From NCBI GenBank assembly GCA_946480545.1, contig CAMLKY010000196.1, forward strand, positions 1 to 5,234: a DNA stretch of 5,234 nucleotides, written 5' to 3'. This DNA is from an uncultured Acidobacteriota bacterium (GTDB taxonomy: Bacteria > Acidobacteriota > Blastocatellia > Pyrinomonadales > Pyrinomonadaceae). Both the position numbers and the translations under genes were made by a program. Positions 1 through 4,961 of this stretch are shown one piece after another (position 1 is the stretch's first letter; the number at the start of each line of letters is the position of its first letter). The notes below the pieces were generated by a model. The model saw nothing but the letters and a program-made list of their open reading frames with translations. It was not told the DNA's origin and did no database searches.

Positions 1-603
1 TGCGTCGCGATCGTTTAATCCGGCGACCTGCCGTGCGGTATAGAGGTCCCAGTTCACACTGTCCGAAAGGCGGTTGTATAGCGAACGTATAACTATCGGC
101 TGCGCTAGCTGCTCGGCATAGATCCGACGGGTGACTTCGAGCCGCTGTCCGCGGTCCAATGATTTGAAAACAACATTCAACCTGTCATCCGCCCTGCCGG
201 TCGACACAAAAGTAAGCGTGTCGGCAGTGAGGCTGATCCTCGAGTTTATTAGCATGCCTCCGGCCGAACGCTCCTGACGCAAACGTCCGTCAGCGAGAAA
301 CGTGACTCGCTCGGCCCTCGACGAGCCGACCGTCACGCGATTTCCCGCACACTCGATCGCGAGCAGATCGGGCGGTGTGAGACGCACCGATAGATCCATG
401 AAAAATTGTTGTTGATCCTGGAATGGAACCTTTCCTCTTGCACCGCGCACCGCTGAATACAACTTGTCACTGCTGTCGACATCGATGCGGTAGGAGCCCG
501 CCAGAAGACATCCGTCCGACGCTCGACGAACCGATTGGCCGATGATCGTCCCGGTTAACATGAGTGAGAGAACCGTGGCTGTGAGGACCTTTATGTGTTT
601 CAT
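1..603 (-). CDS. Secreted protein of unknown function, 3' end beyond the window (partial)
   Basis: An open frame of 201 codons runs from an ATG at 603 to the left edge with no stop, so only the N-terminal part is seen. The first 23 or so residues (MKHIKVLTATVLSLMLTGTI...) form a signal peptide: basic start, hydrophobic core, and a likely cleavage near IIG-QS. The mature part begins with a GSYRIDVDSSDKLYSAV segment and continues as alternating hydrophobic strands (RLTPPDLLAIE, NRVTVGSS, RVTFLADGR, RISLTADTLTFVSTG, LNVVFKSL, RLEVTRRIY), suggesting a beta-rich extracytoplasmic domain. I recall this kind of N-terminal region from unnamed Acidobacteriota secreted proteins but cannot give a function. 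It lies directly behind the PRC-barrel gene. An in-frame GTG at 613-615 would overlap that gene's TGA by 4 nt (GTGA) and add four residues (M-K-K-S); the ATG at 603 is chosen because AAAAGAG precedes it closely, but the start is not settled. Confidence 0.8.
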   Translation of the reverse strand, partial: MKHIKVLTATVLSLMLTGTIIGQSVRRASDGCLLAGSYRIDVDSSDKLYSAVRGARGKVPFQDQQQFFMDLSVRLTPPDLLAIECAGNRVTVGSSRAERVTFLADGRLRQERSAGGMLINSRISLTADTLTFVSTGRADDRLNVVFKSLDRGQRLEVTRRIYAEQLAQPIVIRSLYNRLSDSVNWDLYTARQVAGLNDRDA

Positions 604-611
604 GCTCTTTT

Positions 612-1334
612 TCACGAAGCATCGCGCGTCCGTCTTCGGACGACAGTCTCATCCTCATCCCGCACCCGGACAACGGTTTCATCCTCGCCGCGGTCGCGAA
701 CGAGAGTGTTCTCATCTTCACCCGTTGGAAACATCACGAACGTGTCGTCATAGTCCTCCGATGCGAACCTATCGGGCGACACGCTGCGCACTGATATTCC
801 GGACTCCAGCAGAGCTTCAGCCGTGGGCGACGCCATCTCGGACGTCTCATTTGGAACGATAAGGCGCTGCCGGTCGTCAGACAGTGCATAGCCGGCCGAG
901 GCCGGAATGAATATCTGCCGCCCGAGGATCTTGTCCAGAAGCGAATTTCGGATCTCGTAGATGACAGCGGGTGGGGGACTCATGGTCACGCAGATGCTCG
1001 CGATATGACCGAGCACTTGACCGCTGTCCGTAATTACCTTTGTTCCTATTAGCTCGCGGGCGAGTGGTTTGTCGGCGAGGGCCGGTTTGGCATCCGAGAC
1101 CGAGTCGTCGGTCAACGCCATGATGGCGTCCTGACCGAAGCTGTGGATATGATCGACGGAGAGCTGCGCCCTGTCTTCGGCTTCGGGCCTGGCCAATATT
1201 AGTCCGGCGAGTGTGCCGCTTAGTGGATCGACAAAGATGTCTTCGACCGCACCGAGCTTGTTTCCGGTTGTAAGCGACAGGACCGTCCTCCCAACCAGCT
1301 CATCGACCGGCACAACTTCCTTTGTCTGACCCAT
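612..1334 (-). CDS. Two-domain PRC-barrel protein with an acidic/arginine repeat tail
   Basis: A 240-residue cytoplasmic-type protein without signal peptide or membrane segment. Residues about 10-76 (ELVGRTVLSLTTGNKLGAVED, then IFVDPLSGTLAGLIL) match the PRC-barrel pattern: a VxxxxGxxLGxVxDIxxDP-like strand pair followed by the conserved turn. Residues about 92-165 (ELIGTKVITDSGQVLGHIASI...) repeat the fold, so two PRC-barrel domains lie in tandem. PRC-barrel domains occur in RimM, in photosynthetic reaction-centre H subunits and in many small proteins of unknown role; the substrate or partner here cannot be read from the sequence. The last 35 residues are different: three near-identical copies of about ten residues, EDENTLVRDRG, EDETVVRVRD and EDETVVRRRTRD, preceded by a looser DDTFVMF. 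This tail is probably disordered. A purine-rich stretch (AAGGGGGAAGGGA) just before the ATG supports the start at 1334. The secreted-protein gene follows within 8 nt or overlaps by 4, suggesting an operon. Confidence 0.88.
   Translation of the reverse strand: MGQTKEVVPVDELVGRTVLSLTTGNKLGAVEDIFVDPLSGTLAGLILARPEAEDRAQLSVDHIHSFGQDAIMALTDDSVSDAKPALADKPLARELIGTKVITDSGQVLGHIASICVTMSPPPAVIYEIRNSLLDKILGRQIFIPASAGYALSDDRQRLIVPNETSEMASPTAEALLESGISVRSVSPDRFASEDYDDTFVMFPTGEDENTLVRDRGEDETVVRVRDEDETVVRRRTRDAS
627..719 (-). repeat. Coding tandem repeat, three roughly 30-bp units (EDExTxVR)
   Basis: The 3' end of the PRC-barrel gene encodes residues 206-236 as three units: EDENTLVRDRG, EDETVVRVRD and EDETVVRRRT. 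The DNA units are diverged at wobble positions, so the repetition is preserved mainly at protein level, which argues for selection on the peptide rather than a very recent slippage event. Confidence 0.75.
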
Positions 1335-1347
1335 TCCCTTCCCCCTT
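1335..1347 (-). promoter_or_regulatory. Ribosome binding site of the PRC-barrel gene
   Basis: Read on the minus strand, AAGGGGGAAGGGA lies immediately before the ATG at 1334. It is a strong purine tract with anti-Shine-Dalgarno complementarity and fixes the start codon. It contrasts with the two plus-strand genes, which have no such tract. Confidence 0.6.
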
Positions 1348-1421
1348 GTCTGGCTAACTGACCGTGTACTTCTAAGCTATCAAATCGTGAATCCGGGGTC
1401 TATAAAATTGTCTTTGTGCAT

Positions 1422-1515
1422 TAGTTCTTCTTTGCGTTTTTGCGACTTTGCGGGAAACCATCTTCCTCAGATTCCCGACAATGGCTTTCTCCCAAAGTCG
1501 CAAAGACGCAAAGCA
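1422..1515. repeat. Large imperfect palindrome built from CTTTGCG 8-mers (probable dispersed repeat)
   Basis: The left arm 1430-1450 (CTTTGCGTTTTTGCGACTTT plus G) and right arm 1493-1513 are reverse complements over 21 nt with one mismatch (1438 against 1505, a G-U pair in RNA). The arms extend imperfectly inward to CCAT at 1458-1461 and ATGG at 1481-1484. An alternative inner hairpin CGGGAA 1451-1456 / TTCCCG 1472-1477 is also possible. Each arm is itself a run of near-copies of CTTTGCGN with an 8-nt period. Spurious frames read across it give peptides such as SRKVAKTQRR and CFASLRLWEK; I recall peptides of this type as translations of dispersed palindromic repeats in many unrelated genomes. 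It lies between divergent genes, so a terminator role is unlikely. Confidence 0.7.
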
Positions 1516-1548
1516 TCGTTCGATTCTCCGAAAACCAGTCGTCTGCGT

Positions 1549-1554
1549 TAGAAT
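1549..1554 (+). promoter_or_regulatory. Candidate -10 element of a leaderless aminotransferase transcript
   Basis: TAGAAT differs from TATAAT at one position and ends 6 nt before the ATG at 1561, so the expected transcription start falls on or next to the A of the start codon. No Shine-Dalgarno is present, and I see no good -35 at the usual spacing. The same hexamer supplies an in-frame TAG, which rules out a start further upstream. Confidence 0.45.
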
Positions 1555-1560
1555 GGCCTC

Positions 1561-2772
1561 ATGACCAGGTCCTTTCCTGTTTCCGAACACGTCGCCCGCA
1601 TGCATTCATCTTCAACTCTCAAAGCCGCCCAGACGGCCGCGAATCTGCGCGATGAGGGGCATGACGTGATCGATCTGACAGTTGGAGAACCCGATTTCGA
1701 TACTCCCGAGTTCATAAAGCAGTACGCGTGGGAAGGATTAGAGAAAGGGCTTACTAGATACACTTCGTCAGCCGGGATGAGGCCGCTGACCGAATCGATC
1801 GCTGAATTTTATTCGCAGCAATTCGGCTCCGACTTCGGACCCGCCGAGGTGGCCGCGGCATGTGGTGGAAAGCAGGCGCTGTTCAATGCGGCATGCACGC
1901 TTTTGAATCCCGGCGATGACGTGCTGATCCCGAGACCATACTGGGTCACTTTCCCCGAGATCGCGACGTTTTGCAGAGCGAACAGCGTTTTTATCGACAC
2001 GGAAGAAACGGATTTTGTTCTAACGGCCGAACAGGTTCGCGACGCGATCACCGATAAGACGCGGCTCCTTATAATCAACTCGCCTAACAACCCAACGGGC
2101 CGGGTGATACCGGGCGCCGAGATGCGACGAATCGTCGAGACGTGTGCCGAGCGCAACGTCTACGTCCTGACGGACGAGTGCTATCTCTTTTTCGCGTATC
2201 CCCCGGGCGAGGTTTTCACCGCGGCAGTGCTGCCCGCGGAGCTTCGCGATTTCGTCTGTATCGGGGGCAGCTTCTCGAAGACCTACGCGATGACGGGATG
2301 GCGTATAGGCTATACGATCGCAAATCAGGAATGGACGCGTGCGATGGTAAAACTCCAGAGCCATTCCGCAACGCATCCCACATCTTTTGTTCAATACGCG
2401 TGTGCACAGGCGCTTCAGAATCGGGGCGAGACAGTCGAGGCAGTCAACCGGATGTTTCGTGAGTATGAGCGTCGGAGGGATTGGCTGATTCCGGCCTTGA
2501 ATACGATCGAGGGCTTCAAGTGTGGTATGCCCGAAGGAGCGTTCTATGCATTCGTGGACGTGCGCGAGATGATCGGTGACAAATTCAGTAGGTCCTCTGA
2601 TGTGGCAGACGAGATGCTGAATAAGGCCCATGTGGTCGTGACTGACGGGGCGGGATTCGGTGCAGAAGGTTTCCTGCGACTTTCTTATGCGACGTCAATG
2701 GAGAACCTTGAAAAGGCAGTCGACAGACTCGGATCTCTCTTCACATCCGAGCTCCACTCAGCCGCGTTATAG
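1561..2772 (+). CDS. Class I PLP-dependent aminotransferase (aspartate aminotransferase-like, subgroup Ib/gamma)
   Basis: A complete 403-residue fold type I aminotransferase, the normal length for the family. It transfers an amino group from an amino acid to a 2-oxoacid using pyridoxal phosphate in the cytoplasm. Visible signature residues include: TVGEPDFDTP at 40-48; the RYTSSAG loop with Tyr67; GGKQALF at 102-108; PYW with Trp128 stacking on the cofactor ring; SPNNPTG at 174-180 with Asn177; DECY with Asp205 and Tyr208; SFSKTYAMTGWRIGY with the Schiff-base Lys240 and phosphate-binding Arg248; PEGAFYAF near the C-terminus; and Arg373 in FLRLSYA, which binds the substrate alpha-carboxylate. 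The GGKQ motif is typical of the Thermus-type aspartate aminotransferases, whose relatives also include prephenate aminotransferases. Aspartate/glutamate specificity is therefore likely but not proven, and no symbol is given. The start is fixed by an in-frame TAG at 1549-1551. It is followed after 81 bp by the SemiSWEET gene, which seems to have its own start signal. Confidence 0.95.
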   Translation: MTRSFPVSEHVARMHSSSTLKAAQTAANLRDEGHDVIDLTVGEPDFDTPEFIKQYAWEGLEKGLTRYTSSAGMRPLTESIAEFYSQQFGSDFGPAEVAAACGGKQALFNAACTLLNPGDDVLIPRPYWVTFPEIATFCRANSVFIDTEETDFVLTAEQVRDAITDKTRLLIINSPNNPTGRVIPGAEMRRIVETCAERNVYVLTDECYLFFAYPPGEVFTAAVLPAELRDFVCIGGSFSKTYAMTGWRIGYTIANQEWTRAMVKLQSHSATHPTSFVQYACAQALQNRGETVEAVNRMFREYERRRDWLIPALNTIEGFKCGMPEGAFYAFVDVREMIGDKFSRSSDVADEMLNKAHVVVTDGAGFGAEGFLRLSYATSMENLEKAVDRLGSLFTSELHSAAL

Positions 2773-2841
2773 TCATTCCGAGTTCGCCTGATCTATTTGC
2801 CATCTTGTACGGAACCATCCAATTCATCATTCACTAACTGA

Positions 2842-2847
2842 TAAACT
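2842..2847 (+). promoter_or_regulatory. Candidate -10 element of a leaderless SemiSWEET transcript
   Basis: TAAACT lies exactly 6 nt before the ATG at 2854, the same geometry as TAGAAT before the aminotransferase. No Shine-Dalgarno is visible in the intervening CTAGCC or just upstream, and its TAA is an in-frame stop. No convincing -35 is seen. Confidence 0.4.
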
Positions 2848-2853
2848 CTAGCC

Positions 2854-3126
2854 ATGACGGAGATCTTAGGGTGGGCTAGCTCGCTGATACTTCTGGCGAC
2901 GCTGGTGAAGCAAGTCTACAAACAGTGGGCGGACGGAACCAGCGAAGGTATTTCGAAATGGCTGTTCATCGGCCAGTTGGCCGCGTCGATCGGGTTCACC
3001 GTCTACAGCTATTTGGTTGGCAGTTGGGTTTTCATGGCGACGAATGGACTGTTGACCATAAACAACATTATCGGCATCGCTCTCTACTTCTATTTCCGTG
3101 ATGACGACTCGGCAAAGACGAGCTGA
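2854..3126 (+). CDS. SemiSWEET / PQ-loop family small membrane transporter
   Basis: A complete 90-residue protein with three predicted membrane helices at about 4-22, 36-54 and 58-81, the size and topology of bacterial SemiSWEETs, which dimerise to form a six-helix uniporter for sugars or other small solutes. Family features visible are the end of helix 1 (LATLVKQVYKQW) followed by the short loop DGTSEGIS and the second helix start KWLF, and an Asn-rich helix 3 (MATNGLLTINNIIGIALYFYF) where the family has a substrate-facing Asn. The usual Pro-Gln of the PQ motif is Lys19-Gln20 here, so the hinge proline is missing. The substrate cannot be inferred. The TAA within TAAACT at 2842 is an in-frame stop that fixes the start. 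The 3' end overlaps the convergent VOC gene by 37 bp. An alternative would be an unrelated three-helix protein, but the loop motif makes this less likely. Confidence 0.85.
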   Translation: MTEILGWASSLILLATLVKQVYKQWADGTSEGISKWLFIGQLAASIGFTVYSYLVGSWVFMATNGLLTINNIIGIALYFYFRDDDSAKTS

Positions 3127-3491
3127 TAGCCGTTGCAATCCCGAACCACGACTTCGATGCAGTTGTAGATCCTTTCCACAGGCCCTTCAAGTATTTCGAC
3201 ATTCTTCGTCGACAGCTCACTGAACAGCGCGTTGATGTCCGTAACCCAAATGTAGATGTCGGTCCCGAGCCCTTTTCTGACCGACTCATTAACGTGTACT
3301 ACGTCATCGTCCACTTTTCCAAAGTGCAGCTCGACGCCGTCGCGACCCACCATCGCGAACACCGTAGGTTCACCGAAATATCCGAGTATCTCGAATGCAA
3401 GCTCGTCGCGGTAATACTCAGCGGTCCTTACCACGTCCGGCACCACGAGCTGCGGCGCAACGCTCTTAAATATCAGTTCTCTGTCGCCCAT
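3090..3491 (-). CDS. VOC superfamily (glyoxalase/bleomycin-resistance fold) protein
   Basis: A 133-residue single-domain vicinal-oxygen-chelate protein. The first beta-alpha-beta-beta-beta module reads APQLVVPDVVRTAEYYRDEL, then FEILGYFGE, VFAMVGRDG and VELHFGK. The second reads TDIYIWVTDINALFSELSTK, VEILEGPVE, and the closing CIEVVVRDCNGYQLVFAE. The two modules make the paired fold shared by glyoxalase I, extradiol dioxygenases and bleomycin-binding proteins. Gln14, Glu54, Tyr in DIYIW and Glu128 occupy the region of the usual metal ligands, but a full metal site is not evident, so the activity is unknown. The start was set at 3491 because the domain begins soon after it; an ATG at 3510-3512 would add MGGSFFG, encoded by the loop and descending arm of the upstream terminator hairpin. 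No Shine-Dalgarno is visible for either. The 3' end overlaps the SemiSWEET gene antisense by 37 bp. Confidence 0.87.
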   Translation of the reverse strand: MGDRELIFKSVAPQLVVPDVVRTAEYYRDELAFEILGYFGEPTVFAMVGRDGVELHFGKVDDDVVHVNESVRKGLGTDIYIWVTDINALFSELSTKNVEILEGPVERIYNCIEVVVRDCNGYQLVFAESSSRK

Positions 3492-3523
3492 ACCAAAGAA
3501 AGAGCCGCCCATGGGCGGCTCTT
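3491..3523 (-). terminator. Intrinsic terminator of the glycine-zipper protein gene
   Basis: Positions 3500-3523 form a perfect 24-nt palindrome (arms AAGAGCCGCC and GGCGGCTCTT around a central CCATGG-type core). On the minus strand it begins 4 nt after the TAA of the upstream gene and is followed by TCTTTGGT, a moderate U-tract. On the plus strand no T-run follows, so termination is expected only on the minus strand. The VOC start codon lies directly at the end of the U-tract. Confidence 0.75.
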
Positions 3524-3527
3524 CGTG

Positions 3528-4640
3528 TTAGCGGATCTTGGTTTCGTAAGAGGTCTTTATCCTCAGTTGCTGACTTGGATGGAGGTTGATGTGTTTGCCG
3601 CGTTCGATAATTACGGCCCCAACTCCAAATGCGGCTCCGACACCGGCACCCACGGCTGCACCGACGGGCCCGCCGGCGATCGCTCCGATCGCTGTGCCCG
3701 TGCCCGTCGCCGCTCCGACCTTGATGGCATCAGGCTTATAGGTGCTCTTACCGATCGCAGTGCCTTCGGTATCGACACGCTTTACGTTATCGCCTTTTAC
3801 GGGAAGCACCTCCACCATGATCGCGTCGAAGTTGCTCCATCGATTCTCCGAGATGATGATCCGGTCAAACGAGAGCAGCATCGCCGATCTTTTCTTGATC
3901 CGGCCGGGTTTCTGGATCTTATCGATTCGGCCCTCGATGATCGCTCCAACGATCTCATGCGGGGCTATCACTTTCGCCGTGAACTTGTCGCCCTCACGAT
4001 TCTTCTCGGTATCGAGCGGTTCCTGAAGCTCAAGCACCAGCTCGGTATCGCGCGGGATTATGATCATCGGATCATCGCTGCGCTCATACGAGACCTTCTG
4101 TATCGCGGTGTTCTCGACTATGGCATCGACTGCTTCAACCGCCTGGTCAGTCGGCTGAGGAGGTGTCGTTTCGGGAGCAGTTACGGCCTCGACCGCAGGC
4201 TCATTCGACGATTCGCCGGCAGGCGTGCTCGCTGTAGCCGTTTCCGTCGGCTGTACGGGTGTCGGCGGAGGCACAGAGCCTCTCAACTTTAATCCTGATG
4301 GGACCGCGGAATCGAAGGAGCGCTTTTCAAAACCGGTTTCATAACCCGATTCAAATCCCTGTCTATAGCCATCGCGATAGTCCTCGATCGAGCCGTAGTC
4401 TTTGTTATAGGCGCGGTTCGCTTCGGAATACTCTTCATGGCGCGCAATGTCCTTGGTCGCGTTGTCGATAACGTCGCGGTAGCCGGCCATGTAGCCGTCC
4501 GAGTATCCGGTGCGGTAACCGCGTTGGAGCGCGGCATTTACTTCTTGCGCCGTGGCGGTCGAGAAAGGTATGGAAAGGAAAGATAACGCGCTTATGGAGA
4601 AAGTCAGGGCGAGAGCCAGAAAACTTCGGGTCAGCTTCAT
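3528..4640 (-). CDS. Secreted GY-repeat / glycine-zipper protein of unknown function
   Basis: A 370-residue exported protein with four distinct regions. Residues 1-31 are a signal peptide ending ATA-Q. Residues 41-54 and 91-104 are two blocks each of four G-[YF]-x-x tetrads (GYRTGYSDGYMAGY and GYRQGFESGYETGF), separated by a charged, probably helical stretch. Residues about 113-180 are a Pro/Thr/Ala/Glu-rich linker. Residues about 192-300 form a beta-rich domain (IPRDTELVLELQEPLDTEKNREGD..., GAIIEGRIDKI, RSAMLLSFDRIII). Residues 309-343 are a glycine zipper (GTAIGAIAGG, VGAAVGAGVGAAFGVGA), which may insert in or pack against a membrane, and the end returns to strands (LRIKTS). I recall similar beta/glycine-zipper ends in Acidobacteriota envelope proteins, but know no function. 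A perfect AGGAGG with a 4-nt spacer supports the start, and a sigma70-like promoter and a terminator bracket the gene, so it is mainly monocistronic. Confidence 0.88.
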   Translation of the reverse strand: MKLTRSFLALALTFSISALSFLSIPFSTATAQEVNAALQRGYRTGYSDGYMAGYRDVIDNATKDIARHEEYSEANRAYNKDYGSIEDYRDGYRQGFESGYETGFEKRSFDSAVPSGLKLRGSVPPPTPVQPTETATASTPAGESSNEPAVEAVTAPETTPPQPTDQAVEAVDAIVENTAIQKVSYERSDDPMIIIPRDTELVLELQEPLDTEKNREGDKFTAKVIAPHEIVGAIIEGRIDKIQKPGRIKKRSAMLLSFDRIIISENRWSNFDAIMVEVLPVKGDNVKRVDTEGTAIGKSTYKPDAIKVGAATGTGTAIGAIAGGPVGAAVGAGVGAAFGVGAVIIERGKHINLHPSQQLRIKTSYETKIR

Positions 4641-4644
4641 TTTG

Positions 4645-4650
4645 CCTCCT
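4645..4650 (-). promoter_or_regulatory. Shine-Dalgarno of the glycine-zipper protein gene
   Basis: On the minus strand AGGAGG-CAAA precedes the ATG at 4640. It is the strongest ribosome binding site in the window and predicts high translation. Confidence 0.85.
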
Positions 4651-4702
4651 ATGAATTTGTCAGCGATTGCTTGTGTGAACCAAGAAATGAAAAGTCCAGT
4701 AA

Positions 4703-4731
4703 TTTATACACGAGTGCTTAAGAAATTACAA
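4703..4731 (-). promoter_or_regulatory. Sigma70-like promoter of the glycine-zipper protein gene
   Basis: Read on the minus strand, TTGTAA (4726-4731) is followed after 17 bp by TATAAA (4703-4708). They match the -35 and -10 consensus at four and five of six positions with ideal spacing. The expected transcription start near 4696 gives a leader of about 55 nt to the ATG at 4640. The surrounding 80 bp are clearly AT-rich compared with the genes. Confidence 0.65.
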
Positions 4732-4754
4732 GAACTTTAATCAGCTGCTTAAGA
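4715..4754. repeat. 9-bp direct repeat TGCTTAAGA, possible operator pair
   Basis: TGCTTAAGA occurs at 4715-4723 and 4746-4754, 31 bp apart centre to centre, close to three helical turns. Each contains the palindrome CTTAAG. The first copy sits in the spacer between the -35 and -10 elements of the minus-strand promoter and the second just upstream of the -35. This is a suitable placement for a regulator, but no regulator is identified. Confidence 0.35.
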
Positions 4755-4892
4755 TGTGACCATTGAACACTCGTAATACCGTAACTTCGAGTGATCGTGG
4801 CAGCTTATTTCTTGATCAAAACCATTGGAGAGAGGCTAGGCGATGTCGGTTGGATGCAATCGAGGGCCGGGCGGGTGGCTTCGGTGCGATAC

Positions 4893-4930
4893 AAAAAAGG
4901 GGCGTCGGGTAGGCACATAACCCGACGCCC
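4893..4930 (-). terminator. Intrinsic terminator of the right-edge barrel protein gene
   Basis: GGGCGTCGGGT (4900-4910) and ACCCGACGCCC (4920-4930) form an 11-bp perfect GC-rich stem with a 9-nt loop. On the minus strand it is followed by CTTTTTT (complement of the A-run at 4893-4898). It lies 31 nt past the TAG at 4962. It is a textbook Rho-independent terminator and isolates the barrel gene from the next promoter. Confidence 0.9.
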
Positions 4931-4961
4931 AAGTAGTTTGCCTTAGGAGGAGCAAACCAAA

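Larger units (their letters stand above)
4641..4961. other. Intergenic region between the glycine-zipper and barrel protein genes
   Basis: This 321-bp stretch has no credible gene on either strand. It holds the Shine-Dalgarno and promoter of the glycine-zipper gene, the TGCTTAAGA repeats, a 7-bp inverted repeat ACGAGTG (4710-4716) / CACTCGT (4768-4774), and the terminator of the right-hand gene. I see nothing interpretable in about 4775-4890. Confidence 0.6.

Noticed and set aside
542..862. Plus-strand frame over the start of the secreted protein and the PRC-barrel tail
   Set aside because: It is antisense to two coherent genes, rich in Arg, His and Pro, and has no family features.
1422..1515. 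Palindrome as a bidirectional terminator
   Set aside because: It lies between divergent genes, has no T-run following either arm, and no transcript is expected to enter it from either side.
1422..1515. Palindrome as a CRISPR or insertion-sequence end
   Set aside because: There are no regularly spaced unique spacers, no transposase and no visible target duplication.
1372..1655. Two overlapping small frames on opposite strands across the intergenic palindrome
   Set aside because: Their peptides (SRKVAKTQRR, CFASLRLWEK and the like) are translations of the palindromic repeat itself, and they overlap the aminotransferase start.
1548..2631. Minus-strand frames inside the aminotransferase gene
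   Set aside because: They are shadows of a complete and motif-verified plus-strand gene.
3294..4292. Long plus-strand open frame of 332 codons
   Set aside because: It is antisense to the VOC and glycine-zipper genes, which have coherent domains, a signal peptide, ribosome binding site and terminators. Its translation is rich in Arg and His with no recognisable fold.
4552..4740. Small plus-strand frame across the signal peptide and promoter of the glycine-zipper gene
   Set aside because: It is the antisense of a signal peptide, ribosome binding site and promoter, and has no start signal of its own.
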